A DNA stretch of 64,000 bases from Ophiosphaerella korrae. Lineage: Eukaryota > Ascomycota > Dothideomycetes > Pleosporales > Phaeosphaeriaceae. Position 1 is the stretch's first letter; every line of letters begins with the position of its first letter. Position numbers and translations under genes: made by a program. Under the pieces are notes generated by a model. It searched no databases, was not told the origin of the DNA, and worked only from the letters and a program-made list of their open reading frames with translations. Where the stretch lies: NCBI GenBank assembly GCA_028456385.1, contig JALNQF010000135.1:1-64000 (forward strand). The letters run 5' to 3'. Of the stretch, positions 41,593 to 54,489 are shown one piece after another.

Positions 41593-44500
41593 GACAATGG
41601 GTAGCAGCGCGCCCAGAGGCACGGTTGGATGGCGGTTGGTGGTTTGGCTCGAGGGTATGTTGTCAAAGCCGGTGCCCAGGTTAGGATGCGTGAGTGGTTT
41701 GTCAGTTCACAGCACGTCCAGCGGCGGCAGCAGCAAGTGTTGCGCGGGGTGTTACGGCGGACGCGATGGAGGATAGTGGCAGAGAGTGGCGCGAGAAATA
41801 TGTGCGGGACGAATGAAGTAGTGGCCGATCAGCCTTGGCACAGGGTCCGGGAGCTCCCTCCTCACACCGAGTGTCGAGTGTCCTTCATGCTTTACTTGCT
41901 CCCTTCCCTCCAACGCCTTTATTTCAATTCTCTCCGCTCCAGCGCCTGCATCTCTAACAGTGGCCTCTTCACGCTTGTTCCAAGCATTCCAATCAATATG
42001 TCTTGACAAGAACGCACGCACAGGGCTGTACGTATGTCATCGCATTGAGATACCGCACCTCCCTGGGAACATCTGACATCTATACCACCTTGCAGACAGA
42101 GCCGCATGTGGAGCCCCAGCGCCACACTCTACCGGCTCTTTGCCATACTGGAGGGCACCAACTAGGACACTTGCATGGCATTGCGGCTAGTTTCTCCCTA
42201 TGCCACGCTGGAAAATTACGCGTCGAATTTTGTCACTGTTCGCATGATGCCTGGCCTGCTTTTATCCTTGTGATGATTCGAGAAACCACCCGAGCCGATT
42301 AGATATGGTACACACCCCAATCCAGTAATCAATTTGCAGCATCCAACTCTTGCAATACCCTAGATGATGATTGATAATCATGCCAGATATGAGGAGTAGG
42401 GCGACTACCTTCTTCCTCTCTGCTTCTCCTCGCTTCTCCTCACTTCTCCTCATTTCTCCTCATTTCTCCTCATTTCTCCTCATCGTCCAGACAAAGAACT
42501 TATTTCCCTCCACTCAGCCTTGAATTACGCATCGGCACTACGCCGGTGCTCGGAGTTAACCCCACCGGAACCTTTGCCTTGAGCAACGTACCGATACTTA
42601 GGACGAGGTACCTTGGACAAGCTGAACATGGCACATGCAACGCCCTGCAAACTGCGGAGATGCGTCACCGGAACATCTTCCGATGCATCCAATTGGCAGT
42701 GTCCAACTCGCATGGCATGTCAACCAGGATAATTCCAGCGACACGCACCAAAACGTGCCGCGCGGGACAGGCCGGCTGATCTATCGTGGCTTCGGTTTTT
42801 GGTGCGGGGTACGGCATGCAGAATATACATCATTCAATACCCCTCCTAGCGACACCAGGCATGCAGCAAACAAATGAAGGCACAAACATGCCTGGATTTC
42901 ACTGCCTGTCCTGGCTGCCATCTGCCACATGAAGCACCGCTAACAATCCATGAGTCGCTAGACCTTAGACCGAGGCCGTTACGCTAAGCTTCCTGTTCCT
43001 GTCAGTCCCACTGGTCACCTGAGTCACTCATGTCGTGTAACCAGAGAGACAACATCGCTTACATCGCACTCGATATTGCTTCCATACGTGGCCATGACCT
43101 TCATTGTTGCAATCTACTCACGCTCCGTAACTGCAAATCCTATGTTGTGGCCAAGAACACAAGGCAAAACGATTGATGGTCTTCCTCGTGGCACCACTAT
43201 CCGCGATTTGCGCCTTCGCAATATGACACAATCAAGACTCGACCAATAACAGCAACTGGCCCCGCTTTGTGGCCTATAGCTATTGGAATAAGTAAGATTA
43301 TTGCTATAGGTTGAAGTACGCCGGCGGAATGCGAACCTGATACCACATGACTGACTACTGTCCATAGCCACCAGTAATTATAGGCAGGCCGTCTGCTCGT
43401 CTAGACAGTGCTGGACGGGCGCTAGCCACTAATTGTCGTAATGCTCGAGCATTCTAATTAGTCCAACATCAAATACTCCTGGATCCGCTCGATGACATGC
43501 ATTCAATGATGCTCTGCCATCAGCATGCCACAGACAAGATGTGCCATGGCGCTATGATTACCGCAAACAGACTTGGCGAGCTAGAGTTCGATCAACTAGA
43601 TGCATCCTTAGCTGCAGATCACTCCGCCGCTTGCCAGCGAACACTTGTCGCCCCTTTTCGACAGGTGCAGTAGCCATGGCTCAGCAGTGTCAGCCCACAT
43701 ACACATTATCAGCTTCCGATGGTGTTCTAAAAGATCACAACTCGATAATTGGCGGATGCTCATGCTTCTCTATGCACCCCGGAAGCCACATGCCTGTCGT
43801 TCAAGCGGAATAAAGTACGTCCACGGCTTTGTGTTTCCGCTGCGTCGATTGTGTTACACAAAGGCGCTCAAGATTTGCGATACGCGTGGTTCGCGGCTTG
43901 TCAGGGTTCATCGGACAGCGACTTCGTACTACCAGCATGTAGGATCCAGAGAACGCTGGGATCGTGTTGGCATATATCGAAGTTGCCACAATGTGTCCAT
44001 CGCGGCAGGCGCATCTCCGAAGCAGCAACTTCGAGCACCTCGATCCGGTCCTTCTGTCTTGACACTTGGGCTCAGTCTACTTCAAACACGCAATACCACA
44101 TCATCCTCCCCAACCGGACGCTTGTGTCTGTATGGAATCGTCAACGGATCTGCGCTTAATTTGCTGACTGTGTCGGAGGATACCACTTTGTTCGGGGAAC
44201 GGCGCACATGGCTGCAAGCTTGGGGCAGGGCAGAGGCATTTTTGATATCTCAACGTGCAGCGCGCTTAATCTAAACGCGGGGATTACTAGGTATCTAAAA
44301 ATGTTGGCCTCACGCCTCACCAACTAATACGACCCATGTGAGCTTTAGGGTGCATGTGCGCTCACGCGAGCACCACAGTCACTTCACCGATCAAGGCAAT
44401 GTGATACGATCTGATCTCATTCGAACTTGGGCGGTCGACCCCTGCACGAATGAAAGTGAGCCTCCTCTCCGCAAGCGTGCATGGCACAGTTCATGATATC

Positions 44501-46107
44501 ACTGCAAATCGGGCCGAATCAAGATTGCGTACGACGGCGGACTGCCAACGCAGCAAAAAGTAGTATTGAGCAGATGCCTCGGCCAACTATCCCGCCCAAA
44601 TTGCAGCTTGTACTATACCCAGGTATCGAGGACGTAAGACATGCTTGACCGGTGCCTTGCCGTGTTGAGCAAATCCACCGCCCCCGCATGTCGGATGCCA
44701 AAGCGCAACCTCATTTGTGGACAGGCAACAAGTGATAGCGCGGAAACAAAGCGTGCATATGCATGACATTTGTTTCGTGCCTCGAGCATGCATCCCCCCA
44801 GCGACGCACAGCCCATGATACTCCAAACTATATGTACACAAGCCGCAACTCTCCGCATGCGGCAATGAACGTGCTCTGCGCCCCGGCCACCTGTCGTGCT
44901 CCTGCGTGAACAGCTTCCCAGATCGAGCTCCCCAACCATGACTCGGCACCCTTCTCCCGCTCCAACCTGCCGCTTGCTCCCTATCCTCGCCCAGCAAATA
45001 GGTTACACATGCATGCCGTCCATGTCGCACAGCAGCACAGCCGCACTGGCCGCTGCAGCCTCCACAAGCCCGCGTTCCTCTTCGGTCTATGATATCAAAT
45101 CCCGCACTTGCAGCCCTCTAGCCGCAGGCCCACAAGTGAGGCAACCGTGTTGCTCTGATGTTTGCCTGCCATCATGTACGAGGTGGCTGGCCCGTTCCCG
45201 CTGAGCCTGTGGCGCCCGCCGGCGGGGAAATCCCCGCTAGCGAACACTTGTCGACCCGTACCGCCCTCGTTACCGACAAAACCTTCTGTGCCCTTTTTCC
45301 CTCCTAGTGCCTGTTTGCGGAATTGCGTCGTGGGGTGGAGGGGCTTTGCTACGGAGGCATGTAGCCAGTTATTATTATCGCGTGCTGTGCTGCTGAGATG
45401 AGACAGACGCGTGAGCACTATACGATGCTTCGCGATGTAAACTGAGCTGCGGCCGCACGGAAGCTAGCCACGTCAATGGGACGGGCGGGGTCCGGCGCTG
45501 CGGTCGCGTCCATTGGCCGCGGCGATCGCTGTCGGTACGTACCGGCGGATGCGCGTAGGAAATGGGCATAGTGAAAGTGCAGATGTAGATGTGGATGTAG
45601 ATGTAATGTAGATGCTGTAGAACAGACAACCACCAGGTATCATTTTGACTATGCTATCCTCCCTAATTTTCACACTGCGCTCAGTCCAATCTGCACGATG
45701 AACAATCCACCCCTCCCCTCTCCCCTCTCCCCTCCCCCCCCCCCCCCAAAAAAAAAAATCACCTAAAGGACGCCGAAGCGAAGCCCACCCCAGCCTACGA
45801 CGCAGCCTCATGCAAAAAGAAAGTAAAGAAAAGCGGAGCACCGAAGCCCCAAGAAACAAGTCTAGGATATCGCTGAACAAGGATTTTAAGGGCAGCAAAG
45901 CGTGCGCGCCGGCACCAATGCTAAGCAAGGATAAAAAGGGGGGGGGGAGGGGGGTGACATGAGTAGATAGAGTACATGGTATCGAAACTTTTATCGAGTG
46001 GAGCCCGCTGCGCGCGACGGCAAAAGGGATGTCCCGGAAACGCTATGCTTTGGGTGGAACAAAAGAAAGGTATAATACAAAGATGCTCAGACGCGTCATC
46101 CAGCGGA
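41593..46107. other. 4.5 kb with no convincing gene
   Basis: The largest gap in the window, between the UPF1 start and the phospholipase C stop. Frames up to 209 codons exist (43645-44274 plus), but they are rich in Cys, Arg, Ser and His and lack protein-like periodicity. Repeats: six copies of a 10-bp CNNTTCTCCT unit at 42421-42480, a GATGTA-type hexamer at 45581-45614, and adjoining C14/A11 runs at 45734-45758. A long UPF1 5' leader or a non-coding transcript could lie here; I cannot show either. Confidence 0.5.
42421..42480. repeat. Six tandem copies of a 10-bp CT-rich unit
   Basis: Units read TGCTTCTCCT, CGCTTCTCCT, CACTTCTCCT and three times CATTTCTCCT, exactly 60 bases. The first copies differ at positions 1-3, so the array grew from the 3' side. 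Confidence 0.9.
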
Positions 46108-49100
46108 TCACCGCTCGAGTGTGGACGAGCGACTGATGTAATCGAGATCTGATTCGCGCTCGTCAGTGCGCTTCTTGCGCTCGCTAGGCGCGCGGCTGAT
46201 GAAGCGGCGAACGAAGTTGCGGGGCTTGCTGTTGACGGGGTCTTGGAGGGGGCTTGCGGACTCGAAGGAGGGGGTGCGGGAGCCGGAGCGTTGGGGCGGG
46301 GGTGCTTCAGGAGCGTCGATGATGTCTTGTTTCTTGATTTTACAGAAGAGGGTCGAGAAGAGGTATTGGTCGCCGTTGCTGTCGAAGAGGGGGAGGTGGC
46401 GGAAGCCTTGCTGAATGCTGTTGAGCTTGGCGGTGAAGGTGGCTAGGGGGGCGTGGTTGGTTGTGCGCGCGTCAAGCGAGTTCCAGACTGTCCAGCGAAC
46501 GAAGACTAGCTCCGGGAACCGGGTTGTGACCTTCATTTCGATCTCGTTGCCGAATTCGGGGTTGTAGCCGTTACCCTCGACAATACGGGTTCGCTTGCGC
46601 AGCGGGTTTCCGATTCCTGAATGCCCGTTTGGTGCAGATGCGTCTTGTCCGCCAATACCGGTGGCATTGGCACCCATGTCTTCTGCACAGTACATCTCAA
46701 ACTCTACGTAGGGGTTAATGTTCGCTTCCTGATCTAGACCCCGTGGGCGTGGAAGCTGTTGAGCAGAGATGATTTGAACAGTAAACTTGACTTCCTTCTT
46801 GGGTGCCTTCCTTGGACCGAGAATTGGTGATGGCGTAATGCGTCGTAGTGGATTGGGCTTGAGAACATAGCCTGTGCGATCATCGCCCCCAGCAAACATG
46901 GCCTGATTGAGCTGCTGGCCAAGATCGAAGGTCTGCCAGTTCAGCGCCACCATTTGAACGCCACGACGCCAAAACTTCAGCGGATCGAAGTTCGACGACG
47001 TAATACGGAACGCATGGGGATAGACACGCATGAGACAACGCATGTTGTGTTCCTCGAGCAGATGCTTCTCAGCAGAGCCAGTCTTAGTCAACTTCTCAAA
47101 TGTGCGTTCATTCAGAGAGAAGACATGATTGTACGTCTTTGCGTCGACGGAACCGAAGTCGGTAAACTTGATTCCCCGAGTGTAGACACCAAGGTCGCCA
47201 AGCTGTCTACAAATCTTGCTAGTTTTAGTCTTCTTCGACTTCTTAGGGTCCTCTAGCGAGGGTGCGTGAAGGCCGTCGCTATCCTCGGCCGAACTGACAA
47301 TGGCCGATGCAGGGTTTGTGATATTAGTCGAAGTGGATGACGTTCGAGGCGATGTCCAGAATGTTGTTGCTCGCTCGGGCGGACTCACAGATGGTGGGCT
47401 TGACAAAAGCGGAGAATTCGGGATGATGCTGTCGTTCAACACGATTGGGCGGGACCATGGTGAGCTGAAGCTGCGTTGTCGTCGGGTCGACAGTTCATTA
47501 GTCAAAGCTGTAGTATCTAACTCATCAGACGCCGCCTTGACTTTGATCAAAACCCGGTTCTTCAACTCATCCGGTGAGGGAAGCGTGTGTGATCCCAGAT
47601 CGAGCGGCTGGAGCACAAGCTTCTCCTCAAACTGGCCAATCATCATGCGAGCCATAATCTCTTGCTGCGCAGCAGAGCAGTGGACCTCCAGGGAAAGAAT
47701 GAGAGGGTATGGTGACTCTGTAAAGGCAAACTTCTTGATGACTTTGATGGTATCAAGAAAAGAGATAGCCTTGGTCAAGGTTCGGCCGTGCATGACGACC
47801 GGAAGACCATGGTCCCCATCCCAGCAGTCAATCTCGATGCACCTACACCCCTTCCGCAGAGCGCTAATGTATGCTTCAGTGCTAGACTCGCCTGCGACTT
47901 GACGGCCAAGGAGGTAAGTGTTGTGTGAGCTGGAGATGAAATATTCGTTCAAGGGCCTGTCGAGCTGCAAGTCGGATCCAATCGGCTTAAGGATCGAGTT
48001 TGCACCTGACGTCAGGTAACTTTGGAATGCGGGGAAGTTGATTGTAAGCGACAGCGGGATTTCGCCGCCCTCGATTGGTGTTCCCTTGGGTCTCGCCATG
48101 CGTGCACAATTCTCGAATATGTTTGTCCATTTTTCGAGGTTCGCATTGACATCAATTCCTTGCTCTTGCTGCAAAAATGCAAAGAACGTTGGCTTGTCCA
48201 TCTCTTTTGATCCAGATGTGAGTGACTTGTAGATGGCTTTGATGTCTTTGCGTTCTTTCAGACGCCGGATAAAGAACAGGAACTGCGATTGATTCAACCT
48301 GTTATCACCGTCGGCGTCGGCTTTGGAGAAGTAAGCGCGTAGGGTATTCTCAGTGCAGTTGATGTGCAGGCTGCGGCAAAGCTCGACAATGCTGGGAAAG
48401 TCAAGCGACTCCTCGCTGTTGCCACGCTTCTTCAGGGCTTGTTGCCAAACAAGCTTTATGCTTTTGTCGGCAGAGCCTGATAGGCCAGCCATCATATCGA
48501 TGCGGTTGCGAGACACAGACTCGAGTGTTTTTGTCCACATATTGAATACCTCGAGATCAGGCGCAATCAGATGCATAAGTTTTGGTTTACTTTTGGAGCG
48601 TGAACTATCTGAGTACACAATTGTGAACCACAGCGGAGCATATTTTTCTGACATCTCGCACTCTTCACGATAGTGCCTGGTTTCTGGGCCGGAGCGGATT
48701 TCTTTTACATCATCAATGTAGAAGGCCTTGGAAGGACGTGAAGGATCCCAGAATACTTTGGCCGATTCCAGATCGAGGCGTAAGTTGATTTCCTTGTGTT
48801 CCTTCTTGCTGATCTTCCTAACCGGAGTGCCCTGCTCAAGACGAGAAGGGAGTAGGGGTGCTGTGGCTCTTGGACCAGGCATGGAGCCGGTGCTCGATGT
48901 GAGGTTGGAGATGCATAGGGCATTGACAGGTGGCTTGTCGTAGGAGTCGTCAATGACTTCTTCTTCACAGGCATCGAAGTCGGAGATGCCCGTATCGGCG
49001 TCGGCAGCAGTCCTACTGTCACTGCGGCGCCGCATGATGACAGGTCCCGAGCTCTTGTCCCGCTGAGCATTTGCATTGCCCCGGCGGAATCGGTTTGGAA

Positions 49101-49434
49101 TGCCCTGTGCGCCTCGGCTCACTCGTCGAATAAGGCCAGGTCCTTTGCCAAGAGCTTCGGCCATTGCAGATGGAGAGGAGGTAGGTGGTGGTGAACCCAG
49201 GTACGAGGTAGCCAGGAGTGGTTCGGGCAATGCGTAGGTAGGGACAGCAGGAAGTGATGAGGGCGAAAAGGCATGTACCTCGGGTGTGGATTGAAGGGAG
49301 CCATTGAAGTAGGATGGGGTGGAGGCTGGGCTACCTCGCGAGTTAGGAATGCTGATAGCAGAGGTCATGCGAGTGTAGCTGGGCTGGGGCGACGGCATGC
49401 GCAGGCGGTGGTGTTGGTCGTGGGTCAGCGACAT
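46108..49434 (-). CDS. PLC1: Phosphoinositide-specific phospholipase C (PLC1, delta type)
   Basis: Hydrolyses PtdIns(4,5)P2 to IP3 and diacylglycerol at the plasma membrane in a calcium-dependent way. One exon, 1108 aa, ATG 49434 (MSLTHDQHHRLRMPSPQPSY). Order of domains: disordered N-terminus (1-~200), PH-like region (~210-310), EF-hand part with DADGDNRLNQSQF at ~370, X domain from ~495 with ISSSHNTYLLGRQ and VVMHGRTLT carrying the two catalytic His, a Ser/Pro linker (~650-730), Y domain from ~745 with GVYTRGIKFTDFGS and MVALNWQTFDLG, and a C2 domain from ~880. The Ser/Arg-rich tail ends STLER. No inactivating change is seen. Confidence 0.95.
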   Translation of the reverse strand: MSLTHDQHHRLRMPSPQPSYTRMTSAISIPNSRGSPASTPSYFNGSLQSTPEVHAFSPSSLPAVPTYALPEPLLATSYLGSPPPTSSPSAMAEALGKGPGLIRRVSRGAQGIPNRFRRGNANAQRDKSSGPVIMRRRSDSRTAADADTGISDFDACEEEVIDDSYDKPPVNALCISNLTSSTGSMPGPRATAPLLPSRLEQGTPVRKISKKEHKEINLRLDLESAKVFWDPSRPSKAFYIDDVKEIRSGPETRHYREECEMSEKYAPLWFTIVYSDSSRSKSKPKLMHLIAPDLEVFNMWTKTLESVSRNRIDMMAGLSGSADKSIKLVWQQALKKRGNSEESLDFPSIVELCRSLHINCTENTLRAYFSKADADGDNRLNQSQFLFFIRRLKERKDIKAIYKSLTSGSKEMDKPTFFAFLQQEQGIDVNANLEKWTNIFENCARMARPKGTPIEGGEIPLSLTINFPAFQSYLTSGANSILKPIGSDLQLDRPLNEYFISSSHNTYLLGRQVAGESSTEAYISALRKGCRCIEIDCWDGDHGLPVVMHGRTLTKAISFLDTIKVIKKFAFTESPYPLILSLEVHCSAAQQEIMARMMIGQFEEKLVLQPLDLGSHTLPSPDELKNRVLIKVKAASDELDTTALTNELSTRRQRSFSSPWSRPIVLNDSIIPNSPLLSSPPSVSPPERATTFWTSPRTSSTSTNITNPASAIVSSAEDSDGLHAPSLEDPKKSKKTKTSKICRQLGDLGVYTRGIKFTDFGSVDAKTYNHVFSLNERTFEKLTKTGSAEKHLLEEHNMRCLMRVYPHAFRITSSNFDPLKFWRRGVQMVALNWQTFDLGQQLNQAMFAGGDDRTGYVLKPNPLRRITPSPILGPRKAPKKEVKFTVQIISAQQLPRPRGLDQEANINPYVEFEMYCAEDMGANATGIGGQDASAPNGHSGIGNPLRKRTRIVEGNGYNPEFGNEIEMKVTTRFPELVFVRWTVWNSLDARTTNHAPLATFTAKLNSIQQGFRHLPLFDSNGDQYLFSTLFCKIKKQDIIDAPEAPPPQRSGSRTPSFESASPLQDPVNSKPRNFVRRFISRAPSERKKRTDERESDLDYISRSSTLER

Positions 49435-52195
49435 GGTGTTGGTGGCGTGGTAGTAGCAGAGATGGTAGTGGTGAATGGAAAAGCAAAGCGTGAAGCCTTG
49501 TTAAAGTATCTTCATTGCGCAGGATGGCGATCAATAGAAGTAGAGGTAGCGGGCGGGTGCCACTGCAATTAAGAGCAGACAAGACCAACAGCCGGCTGAG
49601 GGGAGGGGAGGGGATGAACCATGGATGCTCAGGCGAGCTAGGAGCGGTGGTGCATTGTGGTATCGTGAATCTGACAGCGGCTGCACGAGTAGATTGGGCG
49701 GACAAGCGCGGCGGGCAGCGCAGACAGAGGCCAGGGCACCGCGGCAGGTCAGCTGGGAAGACGATTGCTGAAGAATTGGCGTGCAGCAGGTAGGATGCAG
49801 GACTGCAGTGCTGCAGTGCTGGCGACAGGGGTGGTGGTATAATTGGGGCTACACAGATGGCAGGTATTTATTCGGAGCAATGCGTGGGGGTGAGGAGAAG
49901 GCAGAAGTGAGGCAGATGCACGCAGAAGCAGGTCAGCGTGCAGCAGCGGGGTGGCAGGCGCAGTGCGGAGTGCAGCCGGGGGAAGAGGGCAGAAGCGGAT
50001 GGTGAAAAGGAAGAGCGGAATGTGTGTGTATGAGAGAGAGAGAGTGTGTGTGTGTGCGTAAATGAGCCAGGAATCAGGACAGCACGGGCAGATGGCTCGC
50101 TCCTAGATTTAGGACAGGCACGCTTTTGATAGCAGAAAAAAAACGGCGGCCGGCCTTGGCTCCGTCCCAACTCTGGTAGGGAAAATATGTGCTGGCCTCG
50201 TAGACATGGTACTAGGTCACAGGTACTAACACCACCACCGCCGCCAGCACCACTAGCCCTCGCCTTTGCGCCTTAGGCCCCGCCCCTGGCCCTGCCCAGC
50301 GCTGGCTCGCTGCTCCTCGGGCGCGGGCACCACGCCACTTGCTGTGTTTCAACAGGAGCCCAGTCGAGCCCTTCCCTGCACATCGAGCTGCTACTAGGTA
50401 AGGGGGCCCAAGGCTTCGACATCGGCACCGGCACTGGCGCGCTGCCAAACGTCGTGAGAGATGACGTTGGTACCGCCGATGTCTCCAATCATCACTTGTG
50501 CCCTCAACACATCGCCATCCAGGGGTGCCACCAATCTACCACGGTGCCGAATGCGAATGCACCGCACAACCTCTCCTCCTGCCGCAACATCCGGCCAAGC
50601 GTCGCGACAAGGCTGAGTGGGTGCTCACGCTGGCCATGCTCGTGTTTACGGCCGTCAATACTTGGTACCACCACCATGTATCTACTATGTAATGTGCATA
50701 GTCCATTTCGTCACCGGCTACTGCTGCGAAACAAAGGCTGCGAGTACGGGCTACGGGCGTTGGTTGCATCCCAAGCCGCGCCGTCTTCCGGTCTCTGCCC
50801 AAGCATCTGCTTGCCAGTTTCCCGCTTTACCCGCTCGTCTGCTTGGTGACTGTGACTGTGTCTTGGACGCTATACGGTGTGCTGTTGGGTAGCACCACCG
50901 GAAAAGTAGCGGTGATGAGCCACGGCTATCAAACATTCTACCAACGAGTCACTGCGCCCCATCTAAGGCTTGCGCTCCCCCTCCCCTACACGTGGGACCG
51001 GCCATGTTGAAACGAAAGGCGAGCCGGCATATCGGAGACGACCGGCGCCAACCTGCCGACATGGGTCACGGCTGTTGACGGCGTAATCACTCCAACCCTG
51101 TCGCAACGGCATTTTGTGATATCAGACAAAGTTTCAATCGCGCCTTGTGCTTCTGCTGCAAGACGCTTCATTGCTCCCCTCATCGTTCGGCCGCACGTCC
51201 ACACTCCAGACTGCCGTAGACTTGATTTCATGACTACACAATGCCCTCCCTAGTCGCTGCCATGCAATGCAACGAGTCGCGTGATTGCCCTAAACATGCC
51301 CTTTCACAGTAAGCTTCGAGAAGCCAGCAGGATTAACCGCCCCTGAAGGCGTTCGCGAATCACAGCATGCGCTCCGCTCCTCTGCCGCCGTCACATTCCA
51401 GCTGTGGCTTTCCAGCCTGCTCAGACATCCATGTGACCTGTAAGCGGTGTGATGTTTTCCCTTCATCGTCACCTTATATCCAACCGTTCCTCGCTTCCTA
51501 GCACATTTGCTGGTGCACTTCATCGCGACGTCGCAGCCACGCTGTCCCATTGCCCACTTGCCACACATGCCACTTGGGCAGCAGTTCTCCATGCGTGGCA
51601 TTCTGTCATATTCCGGCATGACAGAAATGTTGTTGTGCGCTCCTCGCTAATGTAAGGGAACCCAGCACTCGTTACCAAAATAGCCTTTGCACGTATCACT
51701 CTCTGCTCGTAGTGTTGCACGAAAGCGATGCATGTCATCTACCGATTGCTTTTGTAAGGTCCTGATCTGGGGCAGGGTATTGCTCAAATAAGCCGCGCAA
51801 AGCTCCGGGTGCATGCCGGAATGCGCATACCCCGTCAACCTGCTAGACCCGATTCATGCCATGAGAGTGCACAAGATGCTGCAGTGAGCCTTCTCGGTGT
51901 TGCTTACGGCTGTAAAGGGCACTCCAATCAAAAGGCGGGGAGGACAATGGAAAGTTCTGTCGCATCACGGCTGAGCTGAGCTTGTGTGACCAGGAGGTTA
52001 CACAAAGCTGCACCAGCGCATATGCGGATTCCAAGTACATGATCCCTCAGGTTGGAAAATGGAGCGCTGCTAAATGATCCTATCAGATTACGCCAAGCCA
52101 ACCTCGTCGCAAGCATCTCACAGACGGCTGAGCCGCATTTGTTCCATAGCCTTCACCTCCACTCGAAACACCCAGAGCACGCTGGAATCAATTCC
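49435..52195. other. 2.8 kb without a convincing gene
   Basis: Upstream of the phospholipase C start. It contains a purine/GT simple-sequence tract (tgtgtgtgta then (GA)n then (GT)n) at 50021-50058 and Cys/Arg/His-rich short frames only. Probably the PLC1 promoter plus the 3' flank of the gene at 52196. Confidence 0.5.
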
Positions 52196-54489
52196 TCATG
52201 ATCTGCTCGCATCGACAAGATCCAGGCCGTCGTCGTCAGTGTCCAGGATGTCGCCAATAGCAAAATGTTCAGGATGCCGCTGCACCCTGCTACTGCTCGA
52301 GCCATCCCATGTACGAGAAAAATGTTCTAGGCTGCTGCGGGACGTTTCTGTATTACCAAACATTCTTGAGGAGCTGCAGATGGTATCGCAAGATGCATTG
52401 TTTAGCAGAGATGCATGCGATGCATGAGTCACCGACTGTTCGCCGTGCGCGCTGCACTTCACCTTCTCGTCGCCCTCGTCGCCATCCTTCGACTCTTCAG
52501 GATATGCCGCAGGGACAGTGCCTAGAGAGCGGATCGCCCGAATCCCTGAACGTGGCGCAAACCTTGCTGCATCGTGTATGCCGTTTTTTATGCGAGGATC
52601 ACGTCCTGAACCTCGTCTGAACGGTGGAGAGCTGATTGGGCTGACGACACCGGATGGCGGTAAGTACCCTGGGGAATGCCGCCGAGGTGTTTGTTCGCCA
52701 CCTTCATTGCTCCCATTTATTATTTCCAAGGATGAAGCAATGCCATCTCCAAAGACAAAGTCTTGCCAGAGCCTCTCATCCTCGTCCACCATCTGCAAGC
52801 CCATTGGGTTCCGGCGATCCCGGTTCGTTATCGAACCATGCGCAGGCGTACGCGTCTGGACCTGCCGCTTCACAGAAGGCAAAAAGGCGGAGATGAGAGA
52901 CGAGTCAAGATGTGTATGTTGCCCTTGAGTGGCATGCTGTGACCAGGTACTGCTTTCAGCTTCACGGTTTTGTCTAGTGGGGTTAGAATGCATGGAGCGC
53001 TTTTGGGAGTCGTTCGATATAGACGTATGGCACGATCCCTGGTCGAAGATATCAAAAAAATACTTCCATGGTTGTTCATCGACGATTTTGGCTGCCGCCA
53101 ATGCCTCGTTTTCGGATAGTTGTTCGTGTCCTCCGCTAGAGTGATGCATGGACCCCGTTTGAGAAGTACCGACAGGATCTGTCTGGAATGCATGCTCTAT
53201 CGCACCATTACCATTATCTTGCCACGCAGTGCGAGTATCCTCAAAAGAGTTGGAATCGCCGACGACAAGACGCAATGGGTGTTCAATGCCTCTAAATTGT
53301 TGCATGATCCGTGCTTCAGATCTATTGTTTTTGCTGATTGATGTGCCATCGGTGTAGAACGCCTCTGCAGGCTTTGATAAGGCCTCTTTGATTACTAGTC
53401 CGTGAGATTCACCACAATCTTGCAAGAGTGTGGAATTGAGGTGACAGGGAGGGCTGAGATTGTGCTTAGTCCGCTCGTCAACGCGTGTTTGGTCACAGCT
53501 ACCAGCATTATGGCTGTCATGAGATACAGGATCGGGTGTGTATACTCCAAATGTGCTAGGCTGTGCTACTCTCCGCATTTCTCGTAGGCCTGCACCGCAA
53601 GTCTGCTGATCAAATAGCATCGCATCAGAAGACGCTTGTGACTGATTACAGTCGTTCGGCAGACTCGAGCAAGTGGTCGCCAACACGTCTGTACCAATTC
53701 GTATACGGATATTGTTGGGGTGAAGTCTCGTAGCGCGGACTGACGCAACGGAAGTGTCTGGTGCATGTGGGCGCTGGAGTCGCTCTGCTACGAAATTCGG
53801 CTTTTCCCTATGCCAAGCAGTCATGCCAGACTTGCTCTTCACTCTCCTTCTCCCGCCGACTTTACTTTTCTGTCTGCTGGACAGATACTGGAGGCTCACC
53901 GGTCGTGAGTGTGCAACGCCGGTCCAGTCTTGCTGTTCTAGCAATCGCTTTCGATTTACTTCCAGCAACTGAGCTTCGCGGTCCGTTTCGTCCCCTATCT
54001 TGTTTATTTGCTGCTTAACTGCAATGCTATCAGCAGATTGGGTAACTTTCTCATCTTCAATCAGTGGATGCTGCCAAAGAGTCTTCGTTGTAGCTTACCT
54101 TTCAGATGGCGTGCGTCGCGCCTTATTCCTTTGTCTACCCACTGCTTCGCTTCACTCAGACCTTCACTTGGTGTTGTTCTAATGAAATTGCCAAGTCCAA
54201 GCCCGTCATCGGCTGCTGAAATATGTTGGTGCCGGTACATTGCCTCGCGGTCGTGTCTTGTTGGCCTGGTCGAATGTTCAATCGGACGCGCATGGCCTGA
54301 TTCAAATGAATGTCCAGTAAGCTCAAAGGTATCATCATTTTGCAAGTAACTGGGCCGAAAAGGTTTCATGGGTAATTTGGTACCATTCTGAAGACGAGTA
54401 CGAGCTCTAGCGAAATGGGCTTTCTGTTTCTGCGCAACGCCTTTGTTGGCGTTCTTGGTGCGCTGTAGACTACCACCTGTCCAGTTCAT
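52196..54489 (-). CDS. Hypothetical protein with the MNWTGG N-terminus, 749 aa
   Basis: Exons 54489-54099 and 54054-52196 around a 44-bp intron (GTAAGC..TTGAAG) close at 749 aa. The N-terminus MNWTGGSLQRTKNANKGVAQ followed by QKQKAHFARARTRLQNG is a motif I recall from many uncharacterised ascomycete proteins. The rest is Ser/Arg/His-rich and probably disordered, with a basic patch (GGRRRVKSKSG) and an acidic end (ILDTDDDGLDLVDASRS). No enzyme motif, signal peptide or membrane segment is seen. A nuclear or spindle-related role would be speculation. Confidence 0.7.

Noticed and set aside
42421..42480. Short regular repeats as a CRISPR array
   Set aside because: The units are directly tandem with no spacers, and the genome is eukaryotic.
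43645..44274. 209-codon plus-strand frame in the UPF1-PLC1 gap
   Set aside because: High Cys/Arg/Ser/His content, overlapping open frames and no domain or splice signals; looks like chance.
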